From Bacteroidia bacterium (lineage in GTDB: Bacteria; Bacteroidota; Bacteroidia; B-17B0; Aurantibacillaceae), in contig JAEUTN010000022.1 in the NCBI GenBank assembly GCA_016787895.1, positions 186,001 to 250,000 of the forward strand: a DNA stretch of 64,000 nt. The letters run 5' to 3'. The position numbers were made by a program, and so were the translations under genes. The notes beneath the pieces are model-generated. The model worked only from the letters and a program-made list of their open reading frames with translations, was not told the DNA's origin and ran no database searches. Below, piece after piece: positions 43,512 through 52,614 of the stretch. Position 1 is the first letter of the stretch; each line of letters opens with the position of its first letter.

Positions 43512-45659
43512 TTACTGAACGATAAGTTTTTTACTCATTCTGGCACCGTTCACATTCAGTTCGATAAAATACACGCCTGAATTGTAAGCTGCATCTTTAT
43601 TTACTGTCAGGCTATGGTCACCTGAAGCATAGTTGGCCTGGGCGATGGATTCTACCAGTCTGCCACTTACATCATAAACGTTCAAAGCAATATCAGAGGC
43701 ATCGTTTAAACTAAAGTTTACTGTGCTTTCGCCTTTGCCTGGGTTAGGATAAAGTGTAAAGCGTGTCGCTTTGGTCAACTCATTAATTCCAACCGGTGCG
43801 TCAAGATTTACAGCGTCGATGTAGATGTAATTACCAATACCTGCTGATTTAAACTTAAATCTGAACATCACACTGTTAGACGACACGTAATTGTTCCAGT
43901 TAGGATGAGTAGAAAGATCATAAAATTTCCATTGATCGGGTTGAGGGAAAAATGGAGCTGTGGTGGTTCCGCCTGAGCCATTGGCCATCACTGAAGCCGC
44001 AATGGTATAAATGTTTTGCCAGGTTCCTCCGCAATCTTTTGAACCTTCAACTGCAAGTTCATCGGTAGTTGCGGCTGTATATTTTGCATAGGCGTAACGG
44101 AAGCTGAAAGTACTTCCCGGGTTGTTGGCCAAATCAATAATAGGTGTAATCAGCATATCTTCATGATCTGCCTGATTCGCGAAGGTATTGATGTAATAGG
44201 AGTTAAATCCTTCGTAAGCTGCGGTATTGGTCTGTACCCAGGTTACAGAGCTGGGATTCGGATTAACAACGGCCCAATTTGCAGGCAAACCTGCTCCTTC
44301 AAACCCTTCAATAACCGGTCCAACCATTCCGGGTGTATTGTCAACTACGGTAACCGCTTTTACAATTACACCGCTGCCGTTGGCATTACTTGCGGTTAAT
44401 GTTACATTGCTTGTTCCTACAACGGGAAAGCTGATCATCGTTGTGGAAGCCGAAGGTGAAGCCACAATGGCTGAATTATCCGCCGCCCACTGGTACGAAC
44501 TGATTGTTGCATTGTAAGAAAAGTCTTTCATGTTCAACGATCCCCCTTTACAAACGGTAAAGGACATGGTGCTGGGATAAAAATCGGCTATAGGAGCACA
44601 ATTTCCTGCACCATTCACATCTGTGAAACTTGAACCCAGATTGGTGGCGTTCGAAAGGTTAGAACGTCCTGCAGTTGGAGAACCCAGTACACCGCGCATT
44701 CTGGCAGTTTGATCAGCTGTAAAATTTTTAGGGCAGGAAGAATAGTCCATGATGTTTTCCACATTGGCTTGTCCGGCACCATAAGTGGCAGTTGCTACTG
44801 CACAGGAGTTGCCAGACAAACTGCTTGGACAAGTACTGAAATAACCCTTTGTTGGAGGAGTATCCTGAAGATTATCGTCACCGCAAGCAACACCCGGATT
44901 GTTTGTAGCACCAAATGTATGTGATAAACCTAACCAGTGACCAAGTTCATGTGTGAGTGAACGGGCGTTGGTGCCACTCAAAAACGAACTGTTGTACACG
45001 ATGGCATCGCGGTTATCGCCGGCAGGCCAGGTACCTGGCAACCAGGTATAACCTACAACTATTCCCACCTGACCCGGTTGGGAAATAATCTGTTTTACGA
45101 TGATAATGTTCAGGTACTTGGTAGGATTCCAGGTGATACCCGCATAAAGGGCTGCCATGTTACCGGTGCGGTCCCAGTTGGTGCGTGTGTCGTAACGGTG
45201 AATGATGCCATTGGTACAATTACCGTTGGGATCCTTTTTGGCGAGCATCAATTTGATGTCGGAAGGAATGTACAGGTTATTAAAGGGAGCAGCAACCGAA
45301 GCTGCATCGGCACCCATTTTAGCGAGGTCGCTGTTCACCTGATTCAGTGCAGAAATACACTGAGCGTCGGTGATGTTTTCAGCACCACCCATGTGAAGGA
45401 TGTGAAACACCACAGGAATAGTGTATTCAGGTGCAGCCGTTGATTTGTTCTGAGATAACAGTTGTGTGTAGTTCAGAATTTGTTCTTCCAGAGCTTGTTG
45501 TGAGTTTTGATAGTTGATTCTCAATTGCGGGTCCTGGGCAAAAACCTGCTCCATGGCTCCATAGGTATCGCAAGGACGAATGTTCGTCTGTTGCGAGAAG
45601 CCGAAGAAAGGCATCGCGAAGACTGCGCTCAGCACTACGTGTACGATTTGTTTTTTCAT
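43512..45659 (-). CDS. Secreted M43 metalloprotease with T9SS type A sorting domain (second copy)
   Basis: 715 aa. Signal peptide (KKQIVHVVLSAVFAMPFFGFSQQ) at 1-23. The zinc site is HELGHWLGLSHTFG; the Met-turn is NIMDYSSC. Cys-rich calcium-type loops (ACGDDNLQDTPP) are kept. A PKD-like domain follows (about 370-450), then a carbohydrate-binding-like/MAM-style beta domain (about 450-630, with VKAVTVVDNTPGM before it). The C-terminal 80 residues (FTLYPNPGKGESTVNFSL to NGARMSKKLIVQ) are the type A sorting domain. Sequence and architecture differ from the other M43 gene at 29777, so it is a paralogue rather than a recent duplicate. The terminator follows its stop codon. Confidence 0.95.
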   Translation of the reverse strand: MKKQIVHVVLSAVFAMPFFGFSQQTNIRPCDTYGAMEQVFAQDPQLRINYQNSQQALEEQILNYTQLLSQNKSTAAPEYTIPVVFHILHMGGAENITDAQCISALNQVNSDLAKMGADAASVAAPFNNLYIPSDIKLMLAKKDPNGNCTNGIIHRYDTRTNWDRTGNMAALYAGITWNPTKYLNIIIVKQIISQPGQVGIVVGYTWLPGTWPAGDNRDAIVYNSSFLSGTNARSLTHELGHWLGLSHTFGATNNPGVACGDDNLQDTPPTKGYFSTCPSSLSGNSCAVATATYGAGQANVENIMDYSSCPKNFTADQTARMRGVLGSPTAGRSNLSNATNLGSSFTDVNGAGNCAPIADFYPSTMSFTVCKGGSLNMKDFSYNATISSYQWAADNSAIVASPSASTTMISFPVVGTSNVTLTASNANGSGVIVKAVTVVDNTPGMVGPVIEGFEGAGLPANWAVVNPNPSSVTWVQTNTAAYEGFNSYYINTFANQADHEDMLITPIIDLANNPGSTFSFRYAYAKYTAATTDELAVEGSKDCGGTWQNIYTIAASVMANGSGGTTTAPFFPQPDQWKFYDLSTHPNWNNYVSSNSVMFRFKFKSAGIGNYIYIDAVNLDAPVGINELTKATRFTLYPNPGKGESTVNFSLNDASDIALNVYDVSGRLVESIAQANYASGDHSLTVNKDAAYNSGVYFIELNVNGARMSKKLIVQ

Positions 45660-45689
45660 TGGTGTTGTTTGTGTTTATTAGTTGTTGAT

Positions 45690-46616
45690 TTATTTGCTGG
45701 ATTTGTTGTTGTTCAATTGATTTAAGGCCATCATGTCCTTAACCGTCTTCTGCATCCCATCTACACTTCCGTCGAGAAAGATCACATTTCCTTTTCCTTC
45801 CTGAGCGAAATTCTTTACCGCCTCCGTCCACATACTGAACAAAATCAAAGAAGCATCCAGGTCCGCTTCTTTCATTTCCCTTGCCGCACCGGCCATTCCC
45901 TTTGCCACTTCCTGACGGAACAAAGCAATACCCTGCCCTTTCAGTTGTGAGGCGTCTTTTTCGGCCTGTGCTGATATTTTTATAAAATTTCCTTCGGCTT
46001 CTGCCGCTTTCGTACGCGTAATCAATAAGGCTTGCCCTTCGTTTTCGGCAGCCGATTTAAGGTTGTTGCTGGCCACCACCTTAGCCATGGAGCGCATCAC
46101 CTCTTCATCAAAGGTAATGTCGTTCAATTGCAGGTCGATAAGGTGATAGCCCCAGTCCTCAAGGGTTTTGTCGAGCTGATCCTTCACCGCTTCCACTATT
46201 TCATGTCGCAGAATCAATACTTCCGACTGTTTTTTGGTAGCTACAAAAGCCCTTACAGAGCCTTCCACAGAGCGCACCAGAGCCTGCATAAAGTTGCGAT
46301 CATCCACAAATTTAAAAGCCACATTTTTAATGGTTTCTTCGTCGGAGTTCAACACAGAATACAATAACATGGCTGTAAAATTTACGTTGGCCTGATCAAC
46401 CGTTACCGCCTGAAAACCCAATTCCGACGAGCGGTTTTGTATGGAGATTTTTTTGAAAACCCGCTCAATAAATGGAATCTTAAAATTTAAGCCGGGCCTT
46501 AAAACCCTTCTGAATTTTCCAAAAATGGTGATAATGGCAATGTTCCCCTGTTGAACGGTAGTCACCGACAACAACAAGGTGAGTACCAGAATCGAAAGAA
46601 GTATAATTGGGCCCAT
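45690..46616 (-). CDS. SPFH/Band 7 (stomatin-like) membrane protein
   Basis: 308 aa. One N-terminal membrane helix (PIILLSILVLTLLLSVTTV) followed by the SPFH domain (about 25-190) with the family opening VQQGNIAIITIFGKFRRVLRPGLNF. The next part is Ala/Glu/Lys-rich coiled coil (RTKAAEAEGNFIKISAQAEK), ending in a Met/Asn-rich tail. It oligomerises into ring-like membrane scaffolds; function in Bacteroidota is not fixed. No NfeD partner is adjacent, which is unusual, since many stomatin-like genes have one. The ATG faces the start of the TPR gene at 46648, with 31 bases between the two starts. Confidence 0.93.
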   Translation of the reverse strand: MGPIILLSILVLTLLLSVTTVQQGNIAIITIFGKFRRVLRPGLNFKIPFIERVFKKISIQNRSSELGFQAVTVDQANVNFTAMLLYSVLNSDEETIKNVAFKFVDDRNFMQALVRSVEGSVRAFVATKKQSEVLILRHEIVEAVKDQLDKTLEDWGYHLIDLQLNDITFDEEVMRSMAKVVASNNLKSAAENEGQALLITRTKAAEAEGNFIKISAQAEKDASQLKGQGIALFRQEVAKGMAGAAREMKEADLDASLILFSMWTEAVKNFAQEGKGNVIFLDGSVDGMQKTVKDMMALNQLNNNKSSK

Positions 46617-46638
46617 GTTACGCTTTGCTTTATATTTG
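46607..46638 (+). promoter_or_regulatory. Candidate promoter of the TPR gene (TTG-N21-TATATTTG)
   Basis: TATATTTG (46631-46638) matches TAnnTTTG exactly and TTG is at 46607-46609 with a 21-base spacer. The start codon at 46648 lies only about 10 bases downstream, so the leader would be very short. This favours ATG 46648 over ATG 46615. Confidence 0.5.
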
Positions 46639-46647
46639 TTACAGCCT

Positions 46648-47760
46648 ATGAATTTACGGAATTTTTCGCATATTTATTCTAAGCCGGGTTTTAACATTTG
46701 TAAGTGGTGTTTGTGCTTCCTTATCTGGTGTGAAGCCCCCAGTCTTGTGGCTCAGGAATTTAAGAACGATTCCATTCCTGAAGATCAGCAATTGTATCTT
46801 TCTGCGCTTAAACAAATTGATTCGGCCAGGTACAAAGAAGCCCTGATTATTCTAAAACAGGTGGTCAAAAAAAACCCATCTCACCTGGATGCCTGGAACA
46901 AAACCGCCTTCGTAAAAATAAAGTTAAAAGATTATAAAGGTGCCGAAAAGGACCTGATAAAGGCCGATCAGGTATCGCCCATGAATTTTGAAACCTGCAA
47001 ACTCAAAGGCATCAACTATTACCTCTACGGTAAATTCAAGGAAGCCAAAGTGGAACTGGATACTGCACTTTTTATAACCAAAGAAGAAAAAATTGATGAC
47101 GCGGAGCTGCACTATTACAGGGCCTCACTGATGTTTAAAGGCAAAAGCAACAAATCGGCACTCGAGGCTTTGGAATCGGCTACTGAAATCAATCCCCGCT
47201 ACGTGGAGGCTTTCGTTTTAAAAGGAGAGATCCGATTTGCCATGAAAGACTACAATTACGCCATTAAGGAATTGAGCGAAGCCATACGTGTGATGCCTGA
47301 GGCAAGGCCCGAATACAGCGCTTATAAATTACGGGCCAAAGCGTATTTTGAAGTGGGCGATTTTAAATCGGCGGTAAAGGATTGGAACATTTACATTGAA
47401 GCTTTATCCGGCACCGAAGAAGACCTGATTTCGCGGGGAGCAGCAAAAATAAACGCAGGCGACAACAGTGGAGCCATTGTGGATCTGGATGCCGCCATAA
47501 AATTGAATTCCAAAAACCCGGTGAGTTTTTGTTACCGCGGTGTTGCCAAAGGCGAAAATAAAATGTTTAACGAAGGTTTGAAGGACCTGGATTACGCCAT
47601 CAAACTCAAGTTTGATTACGCTGCCGCCTACGTAAACCGGGCGGCCATTAAAATGGCACTCAAAGATAAACGCGGAGCCTGTGAAGACCTCACCAAAGCA
47701 GACGGATTAGGAGATGAAATGGCCCTTCAGTTGGTGGAGCGCTATTGCAAACAGCGTTAA
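46648..47760 (+). CDS. Secreted TPR-repeat protein
   Basis: 370 aa from ATG 46648; an earlier ATG at 46615 adds 11 residues without improving the leader and would overlap the divergent gene. A long signal peptide (NICKWCLCFLIWCEAPSLVAQ) ends near residue 36. About eight TPR units follow in the 34-residue rhythm, e.g. PSHLDAWNKTAFVKIKLKDY, YVEAFVLKGEIRFAMKDYNY, PVSFCYRGVAKGENKMFNEG, YAAAYVNRAAIKMALKDKRG. Probably a periplasmic scaffold. A candidate promoter precedes it. It is convergent with the T9SS gene at 47798, with 37 bases between stops. Confidence 0.9.
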   Translation: MNLRNFSHIYSKPGFNICKWCLCFLIWCEAPSLVAQEFKNDSIPEDQQLYLSALKQIDSARYKEALIILKQVVKKNPSHLDAWNKTAFVKIKLKDYKGAEKDLIKADQVSPMNFETCKLKGINYYLYGKFKEAKVELDTALFITKEEKIDDAELHYYRASLMFKGKSNKSALEALESATEINPRYVEAFVLKGEIRFAMKDYNYAIKELSEAIRVMPEARPEYSAYKLRAKAYFEVGDFKSAVKDWNIYIEALSGTEEDLISRGAAKINAGDNSGAIVDLDAAIKLNSKNPVSFCYRGVAKGENKMFNEGLKDLDYAIKLKFDYAAAYVNRAAIKMALKDKRGACEDLTKADGLGDEMALQLVERYCKQR

Positions 47761-47797
47761 AAAAACCTCAACGCAGTAATAGTTTTAAGAAGTACGG

Positions 47798-49846
47798 CTA
47801 TTGTTTTTGCACCACGCAACGCAGGGTTCTGCTTGAACCTAACTGATTTTCCGTCTTGATAAAATACACTCCGTCAGGCTGGCTTGAAAGATCCAATAAA
47901 AATCCGGCTGTTGTGGTGGTTTCATGTCCAATCAACTGGCCCAAAGCAGTATATATGTAGAGGGTATTTTCCCCCTCAAGTCCTGAGATGTTTATTTTTC
48001 CGGTTGAACTTGGGTTCGGGTAAAGCGAGAGTTTGTTATTAATGCTGTTTTCATGTAAGCCTGTTGATTGACAAGCCAATACATTGATACTGGTAGTAGC
48101 CGAATTGGAACACTGAGTAGAAGGGTTCATATAGGTATATAGCATGGTAGCCGTGAGTACCGCATTAGGCGAGAAAACTCCGTTGCTGTTCACAAAGGTT
48201 CCGGAAAATTGTCCGCCTGAAGGCGTGCCGGTTAGTTGTACAGTACTTCCACCCGTGGCACTTGAACAAATCGTACTCACCGGTGCCGATACACTTACAG
48301 ACGGAAGCGCATTCACGGTTATGCTTTTTACAGCATTCACCGGAGCACAAGGTGCCGAAACACCACTCACCGTTAACACCTGCACGCCCAGGGCTGCAGC
48401 AGAAACAACCGTTGAATAGGAATTTGAACCATTGCTCCAACTGTAGGAGCCCGCGCCGGCTACCGTAAGAAGTACGGTTCCTCCCTGACAGGCAGAAGAA
48501 GGTCCTGTAATCACAAGAGTTGGTTGAGCCGTTACATTAACGGTATAATTATAATAGCCTAAACAAATGCCGTTATTGGCAATACAGGTATACACAGTAG
48601 TGGCAGTAGGACTAACAATGGTTACCGGATTATTGAATTGCGGTCCACCCCAATTGTAGGTTGCCGTGCCGCTTGCGGTGAGTGTACTCGAAGAACCTGC
48701 ACAAATTAAGGTATTGCCGCTCATTGAAACTGTGGGTGTGTTGGCAGACGACACGTTAAGTGTAGCGGTTGAAACATCCTGCACCGACGCCAGCAAACCT
48801 CCGGCCCGGCTTTTGTTGTACTTAACCGCGAGGGAAGCCGTTTGTACCCCATTTACATTAAAAAGAGGCGTGGCATCTTTTGTGGTAAGGGGACCGCTTG
48901 GAGAACCGGTAAAGGTCCAGTTATAAATAGAATCCGTTATAGGCAAAAGCGTGTTGGAAAGAGCACCCCAAACCGCGGCAAATTTGTTGAAATTAAATTG
49001 ACGGTTCTCCACCAGGTTCATGGGTGTGGTGGCGTTATTCAATATACCAAAACCATTCAAACACACCGTAGGAGAAGCAACTGCAATGCCTGAACTGTAA
49101 TTGAACTGCACCCGAGGTGCCACAATAAACTCATAATCGGTACCGGTGCCAAAGGTGTTGGTATTGGTTTGAAAATTGCCGTTGATACGCATCACCCCTA
49201 ATCCTTCTCCGTATTTTCTGGCAGTCGGACAGGTTGAAGTGGGCGTACAGGCATTGTTGATGAACAAACCGAGGGTATCTCCAGCAACGGTGGTGGCATT
49301 ACGAAACAACACCGCAAAATTTCCATTGATGCTCACCGGTGTAGTAAAATTTCCGCCAATCCAGGCTCCATTATTAGTGGCCGTTGAAATCGCCGTCACC
49401 GAATCCAGAGGGGGCAGTATGGGCATGTTCATGGCATTTACATTGCAGAGGTATAATTTTAATGGGATGGTTTGGCTTACCGCATTGGCCCTTCGGGTTA
49501 CGATGCCTTCAAGCCCGGTTACGGTGATGGAGCTGGTGTTCAAAAATACTCCGCCACAATGACTGATTACAAGGGCATTGTTTGAATACGGTTGCGACAA
49601 GGTGAAATACTGTGTGTTGGGCGTTGGTGTGCCTGAAAGCGAATTACGGTAATAGTGTTTATTCAGAAAATACCTTAAGGTATCGCTGCTAAAAATTGTC
49701 ATGGCATTGGGCTGAGTGCTTTGAATGGTAGGAAATGCACTTTGCGGGTTGTATAGCGCCGTTTCTGTTTTTAAACCGGAATACTGTGCTAAAATTGAGT
49801 TTACTGCTGCAAAGATCAATGTAAAGGCAAGGCTGATTCTTTTCAT
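47798..49846 (-). CDS. Secreted Ig/PKD-like protein with T9SS type A sorting domain
   Basis: 682 aa. Signal peptide KRISLAFTLIFAAVNSILAQ (1-21). The first about 320 residues are a beta-rich unknown domain with paired cysteines (CTPTSCPTARK). Next are two or three Ig/PKD-like units (ICAGSSSTLTASGTATYNWG; ACQGGTVLLTVAGAGSYSWS). A C-terminal sorting domain covers the last about 75 residues (SLYPNPSSTGKINISG to SRTLRCVVQKQ). Architecture resembles other T9SS adhesin-like cargo in the window, so it is probably a cell-surface or secreted binding protein. Nothing catalytic is seen. It precedes icd on the minus strand, separated from it by a terminator. Confidence 0.9.
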   Translation of the reverse strand: MKRISLAFTLIFAAVNSILAQYSGLKTETALYNPQSAFPTIQSTQPNAMTIFSSDTLRYFLNKHYYRNSLSGTPTPNTQYFTLSQPYSNNALVISHCGGVFLNTSSITVTGLEGIVTRRANAVSQTIPLKLYLCNVNAMNMPILPPLDSVTAISTATNNGAWIGGNFTTPVSINGNFAVLFRNATTVAGDTLGLFINNACTPTSTCPTARKYGEGLGVMRINGNFQTNTNTFGTGTDYEFIVAPRVQFNYSSGIAVASPTVCLNGFGILNNATTPMNLVENRQFNFNKFAAVWGALSNTLLPITDSIYNWTFTGSPSGPLTTKDATPLFNVNGVQTASLAVKYNKSRAGGLLASVQDVSTATLNVSSANTPTVSMSGNTLICAGSSSTLTASGTATYNWGGPQFNNPVTIVSPTATTVYTCIANNGICLGYYNYTVNVTAQPTLVITGPSSACQGGTVLLTVAGAGSYSWSNGSNSYSTVVSAAALGVQVLTVSGVSAPCAPVNAVKSITVNALPSVSVSAPVSTICSSATGGSTVQLTGTPSGGQFSGTFVNSNGVFSPNAVLTATMLYTYMNPSTQCSNSATTSINVLACQSTGLHENSINNKLSLYPNPSSTGKINISGLEGENTLYIYTALGQLIGHETTTTAGFLLDLSSQPDGVYFIKTENQLGSSRTLRCVVQKQ

Positions 49847-49883
49847 GACATGTATTTTTATTAAATGTAGTAAAAAAATCCAA

Positions 49884-49917
49884 TAAAAAAACCCTGCCTG
49901 ATTAAACAGACAGGGTT
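49884..49917 (-). terminator. Terminator of icd
   Basis: On the minus strand the stem is AACCCTG-x-CTG paired with CAG-x-CAGGGTT (49917 to 49890) and is followed by TTTTTTTATTGG. It starts 19 bases after the icd stop and precedes the T9SS gene at 49846, so it insulates the two genes. Confidence 0.88.
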
Positions 49918-49935
49918 GATAGATAAACGGAAATT

Positions 49936-51165
49936 TTATTTTTTAAGTGCAGTGTTCAGGTTAGCATCCAAGGCCGACAAAAATTCTTCAGTGTAGAGGT
50001 AATGCTCCCCGTGTTTTACATTATTGCCGAAGGCACAAACCGCCAGGTCTTTAGTCATTTTGCCGCTTTCTACGGTTTGCACACACACTTTTTCAAGGGT
50101 TTGCGCAAAGTTCACCAATTCCTGATTGTTGTCGAGTTTCCCTCTGAATTCCAACCCTCTGGTCCATGCAAATATGCTCGCAATTGGATTGGTGGAAGTG
50201 GGTTTGCCTGCCTGATGGTCGCGGAAGTGGCGGGTCACGGTTCCGTGAGCAGCTTCAGCTTCCATAATTTTTCCATCAGGAGTAATAAGTACAGAAGTCA
50301 TGAGTCCTAATGAACCAAAGCCCTGGGCCACTGAATCGGATTGCACGTCACCATCGTAATTTTTACAAGCCCAGATAAAATTGCCATTCCATTTTAAAGC
50401 GGAAGCTACCATGTCGTCGATTAAACGGTGTTCGTAAACAATGCCTGCTGCTTCGAATTTGGATTTAAAATCGGCCTGATAAATTTCTTCAAAAAGGTCT
50501 TTAAAGCGCCCGTCGTATTTTTTCAGAATGGTGTTTTTTGTGGAGAGGTACAAAGGCCATTTTTTGGTTAAGGCCAGATTAAAGCAGGAACGTGCAAAAC
50601 CACGGATGCTCTCGTCGAGGTTGTACATACCCATGGCTACCCCACCCGATTTAAAGTTAAATACTTCGTGCTCTATCACTTTTCCGTCTTCCCCTTCAAA
50701 CTTCATGGTTAACTTGCCTTTTCCGGGTACCACAAAATCTGTGGCGCGGTACTGGTCACCAAAGGCGTGACGCCCAACAATAATAGGAGAGGTCCAGTTA
50801 CCTACCAAACGCGGAACGTTTTTGCAAACGATGGGTTCACGAAACACGGTGCCATCGAGAATGTTACGGATGGTGCCGTTTGGTGATTTCCACATTTGTT
50901 TCAGATTAAATTCTTTTACGCGTTGCTCATCAGGTGTGATGGTAGCACATTTAATGCCTACCTGGTATTTTTTGATGGCCTCGGCGGCGTCAATGGTTAC
51001 CTGATCATTGGTGGCATCGCGGTGTTCGATACCAAGATCGTAATACTTAATATCAATATCAAGGTAAGGAAGGATAAGTTTGTCCTTAATAAATTTCCAG
51101 ATAATGCGGGTCATTTCATCACCGTCGAGTTCTACAACGGGATTGGCTACTTTAATTTTGCTCAT
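49936..51165 (-). CDS. icd: NADP-dependent isocitrate dehydrogenase (eukaryote-like class)
   Basis: 409 aa, homodimeric type II enzyme like mitochondrial/cytosolic IDH1/IDH2 rather than the E. coli kind. It makes 2-oxoglutarate, CO2 and NADPH in the TCA cycle. Diagnostic segments: [12 protein letters not shown] near the start, [33 protein letters not shown] (isocitrate Ser/Asn/Arg), Asp-containing [20 protein letters not shown] (metal-binding Asp), and [15 protein letters not shown] (NADP site). It has its own near-perfect promoter and terminator, so it is a single-gene unit. The neighbour psd is transcribed in the opposite direction from a 113-base intergenic region. Confidence 0.97.
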   Translation of the reverse strand: MSKIKVANPVVELDGDEMTRIIWKFIKDKLILPYLDIDIKYYDLGIEHRDATNDQVTIDAAEAIKKYQVGIKCATITPDEQRVKEFNLKQMWKSPNGTIRNILDGTVFREPIVCKNVPRLVGNWTSPIIVGRHAFGDQYRATDFVVPGKGKLTMKFEGEDGKVIEHEVFNFKSGGVAMGMYNLDESIRGFARSCFNLALTKKWPLYLSTKNTILKKYDGRFKDLFEEIYQADFKSKFEAAGIVYEHRLIDDMVASALKWNGNFIWACKNYDGDVQSDSVAQGFGSLGLMTSVLITPDGKIMEAEAAHGTVTRHFRDHQAGKPTSTNPIASIFAWTRGLEFRGKLDNNQELVNFAQTLEKVCVQTVESGKMTKDLAVCAFGNNVKHGEHYLYTEEFLSALDANLNTALKK

Positions 51166-51192
51166 TGGGCTTAGGGTGTTTTAAAATCGACA

Positions 51193-51222
51193 CAAATTTA
51201 GAAAAGCTGCGCCTTCAGGCAA
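51193..51222 (-). promoter_or_regulatory. icd: Promoter of icd (TTG-N19-TAAATTTG)
   Basis: On the minus strand TTG at 51222-51220, a spacer of exactly 19 bases and TAAATTTG at 51200-51193 match the Bacteroidota sigma-factor consensus at both elements. The leader would be about 25 bases. Confidence 0.7.
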
Positions 51223-51255
51223 GGGCTAAAGAAAAATATATTCACTGAATACCTT

Positions 51256-51263
51256 TATATTTG
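51256..51263 (+). promoter_or_regulatory. Candidate -7 element of psd (TATATTTG)
   Basis: Perfect TAnnTTTG lies 15 bases before the ATG at 51279. No TTG stands at the usual upstream distance. The element is divergent from the icd promoter. Confidence 0.42.
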
Positions 51264-51278
51264 CCCAAAATTATTGAT

Positions 51279-51938
51279 ATGAAATTTCACAGGGAAGGGT
51301 ACGCCAGTTTGTTTCTGGTATTGGTGTTCAGCGCCATTTTGATCTTTATTGCAAAGTATTTCTTTCCGGAATCGGGTTTGGCCAGCGGTTTTGCTTATTT
51401 ATTAAGCGGTTTTCTGGTTATTACCATCCTGCAGTTTTTCAGAGACCCTAAACGGGAGTTCACACTCGGCGAAAACCTGATAATTGCTCCGGCAGATGGC
51501 AAAGTGGTAGTTATCGAAGAGGTAGAAGAAAAAGAGTATTTTAAAGATAAACGATTGCAGGTGAGCATTTTTATGAGTCCCATCAACGTGCACATCAACC
51601 GCTACCCTATTGCCGGCACCGTGAGTTTTTTCAAATACCATCCCGGTAAATTTTTAGCTGCCTGGGAACCCAAAAGCAGCACGGATAATGAACGCACCAC
51701 GGTAGTCGTAAAACATCAAAACGGAACTGAAATTTTGTTCCGCCAGATTGCCGGAGCACTCGCTAGACGCATCGTTTGGTATTGCAAAGAAGGCGACAAA
51801 GCCGAACAGTGCCAGGAAATGGGCTTTATCAAATTTGGTTCCCGTGTTGACCTTTACTTTCCATTAAACACTCCTTTGAAAGTAAAAATCGGAGATGTGG
51901 TGAAGGGCTCACAGAGTGTGCTGGCTGAATTGAAATAA
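51279..51938 (+). CDS. psd: Phosphatidylserine decarboxylase (short proenzyme type)
   Basis: 219 aa from ATG 51279; the frame's earlier TTG at 51261 is less likely given the -7 element. It decarboxylates phosphatidylserine to phosphatidylethanolamine in the inner membrane. N-terminal membrane segments (GYASLFLVLVFSAILIFIAKYF; SGLASGFAYLLSGFLVITIL) are followed by the FRDP motif, APADGKVV, and SPINVHINRYPI with the His that aids self-cleavage. The cleavage and pyruvoyl site is GSR (FIKFGSRVDLYFP, Ser near 190) rather than GST, which is the usual form in this short family. A YceI gene follows on the same strand after 100 bases. Confidence 0.93.
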   Translation: MKFHREGYASLFLVLVFSAILIFIAKYFFPESGLASGFAYLLSGFLVITILQFFRDPKREFTLGENLIIAPADGKVVVIEEVEEKEYFKDKRLQVSIFMSPINVHINRYPIAGTVSFFKYHPGKFLAAWEPKSSTDNERTTVVVKHQNGTEILFRQIAGALARRIVWYCKEGDKAEQCQEMGFIKFGSRVDLYFPLNTPLKVKIGDVVKGSQSVLAELK

Positions 51939-52038
51939 GTGATACTTGGCTATCAGAACATGCTCTTTCCTTATTGAAATGCTAATAAATTGCGTTTCTA
52001 TGATTTGTTCTGAGTTTCGAACATATAACTTAATGATC

Positions 52039-52569
52039 ATGAAAAAAATCCTTTTCACCACTTTGTTTGCAGCTTTTGTTCTGCTTACGGCTTTCACCCT
52101 TTATAATTCCGAAGAATGGAAATTAACCGATGGGTACTCCATCCGTTTTTCCGGCAAAAAAGCCAATGGGTTTTTTCATACCCTGAGAGGCAAGGTTAAT
52201 TTTGATGAGAATAAACTTTCCACTTCTTCCGTTCAATTGGAAGTGGACGTGGCCTCCATTTCCATGGGCAATTCCCTCAAAACCTGGCACGCCAAACGCC
52301 CAAAATGGTTTGATGCAAAAAAGTACCCCATCATCAGCTTTGTTTCCAACAAATTTCAAAAAAGCACCAAGGGTTTTGTGGTCAACGGAAAATTAAAAAT
52401 GAAGGGGCTTGAAAAAGACATCGCGGTGCCCTTCTCTTTCAACCACAATGTGTTTTTCGGGCAGTTCTATGTCAGGCGCTCTGAATACAATGTAGGATCC
52501 CTGAAAGGCATGTCAAAAAGTGTTGCCGACAGCATCAAGGTTGAATTCACTATCCCTGTGACGAAGTAA
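52039..52569 (+). CDS. YceI-family lipocalin-like exported protein
   Basis: 176 aa from ATG 52039, which heads the signal peptide (KKILFTTLFAAFVLLTAF); ATG 52033 is an equal alternative. The YceI beta-barrel pattern is visible: WKLTDGYSIRFSGKKANGF, GKVNFDENKLSTSSVQLEVDVASI, SISMGNSLKTWHAKRPKWFDAKKYP, then VNGKLKMKGLEKDIAVPFSF. These proteins bind isoprenoid chains in the periplasm. No prenyl-synthesis gene is adjacent. It converges with the SprA-like gene, with 45 bases between stops. Confidence 0.92.
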   Translation: MKKILFTTLFAAFVLLTAFTLYNSEEWKLTDGYSIRFSGKKANGFFHTLRGKVNFDENKLSTSSVQLEVDVASISMGNSLKTWHAKRPKWFDAKKYPIISFVSNKFQKSTKGFVVNGKLKMKGLEKDIAVPFSFNHNVFFGQFYVRRSEYNVGSLKGMSKSVADSIKVEFTIPVTK

Positions 52570-52614
52570 AAACGAAGGATTTACATTCACTGTCTATTGT
52601 TTTGCTGCTCTGGA

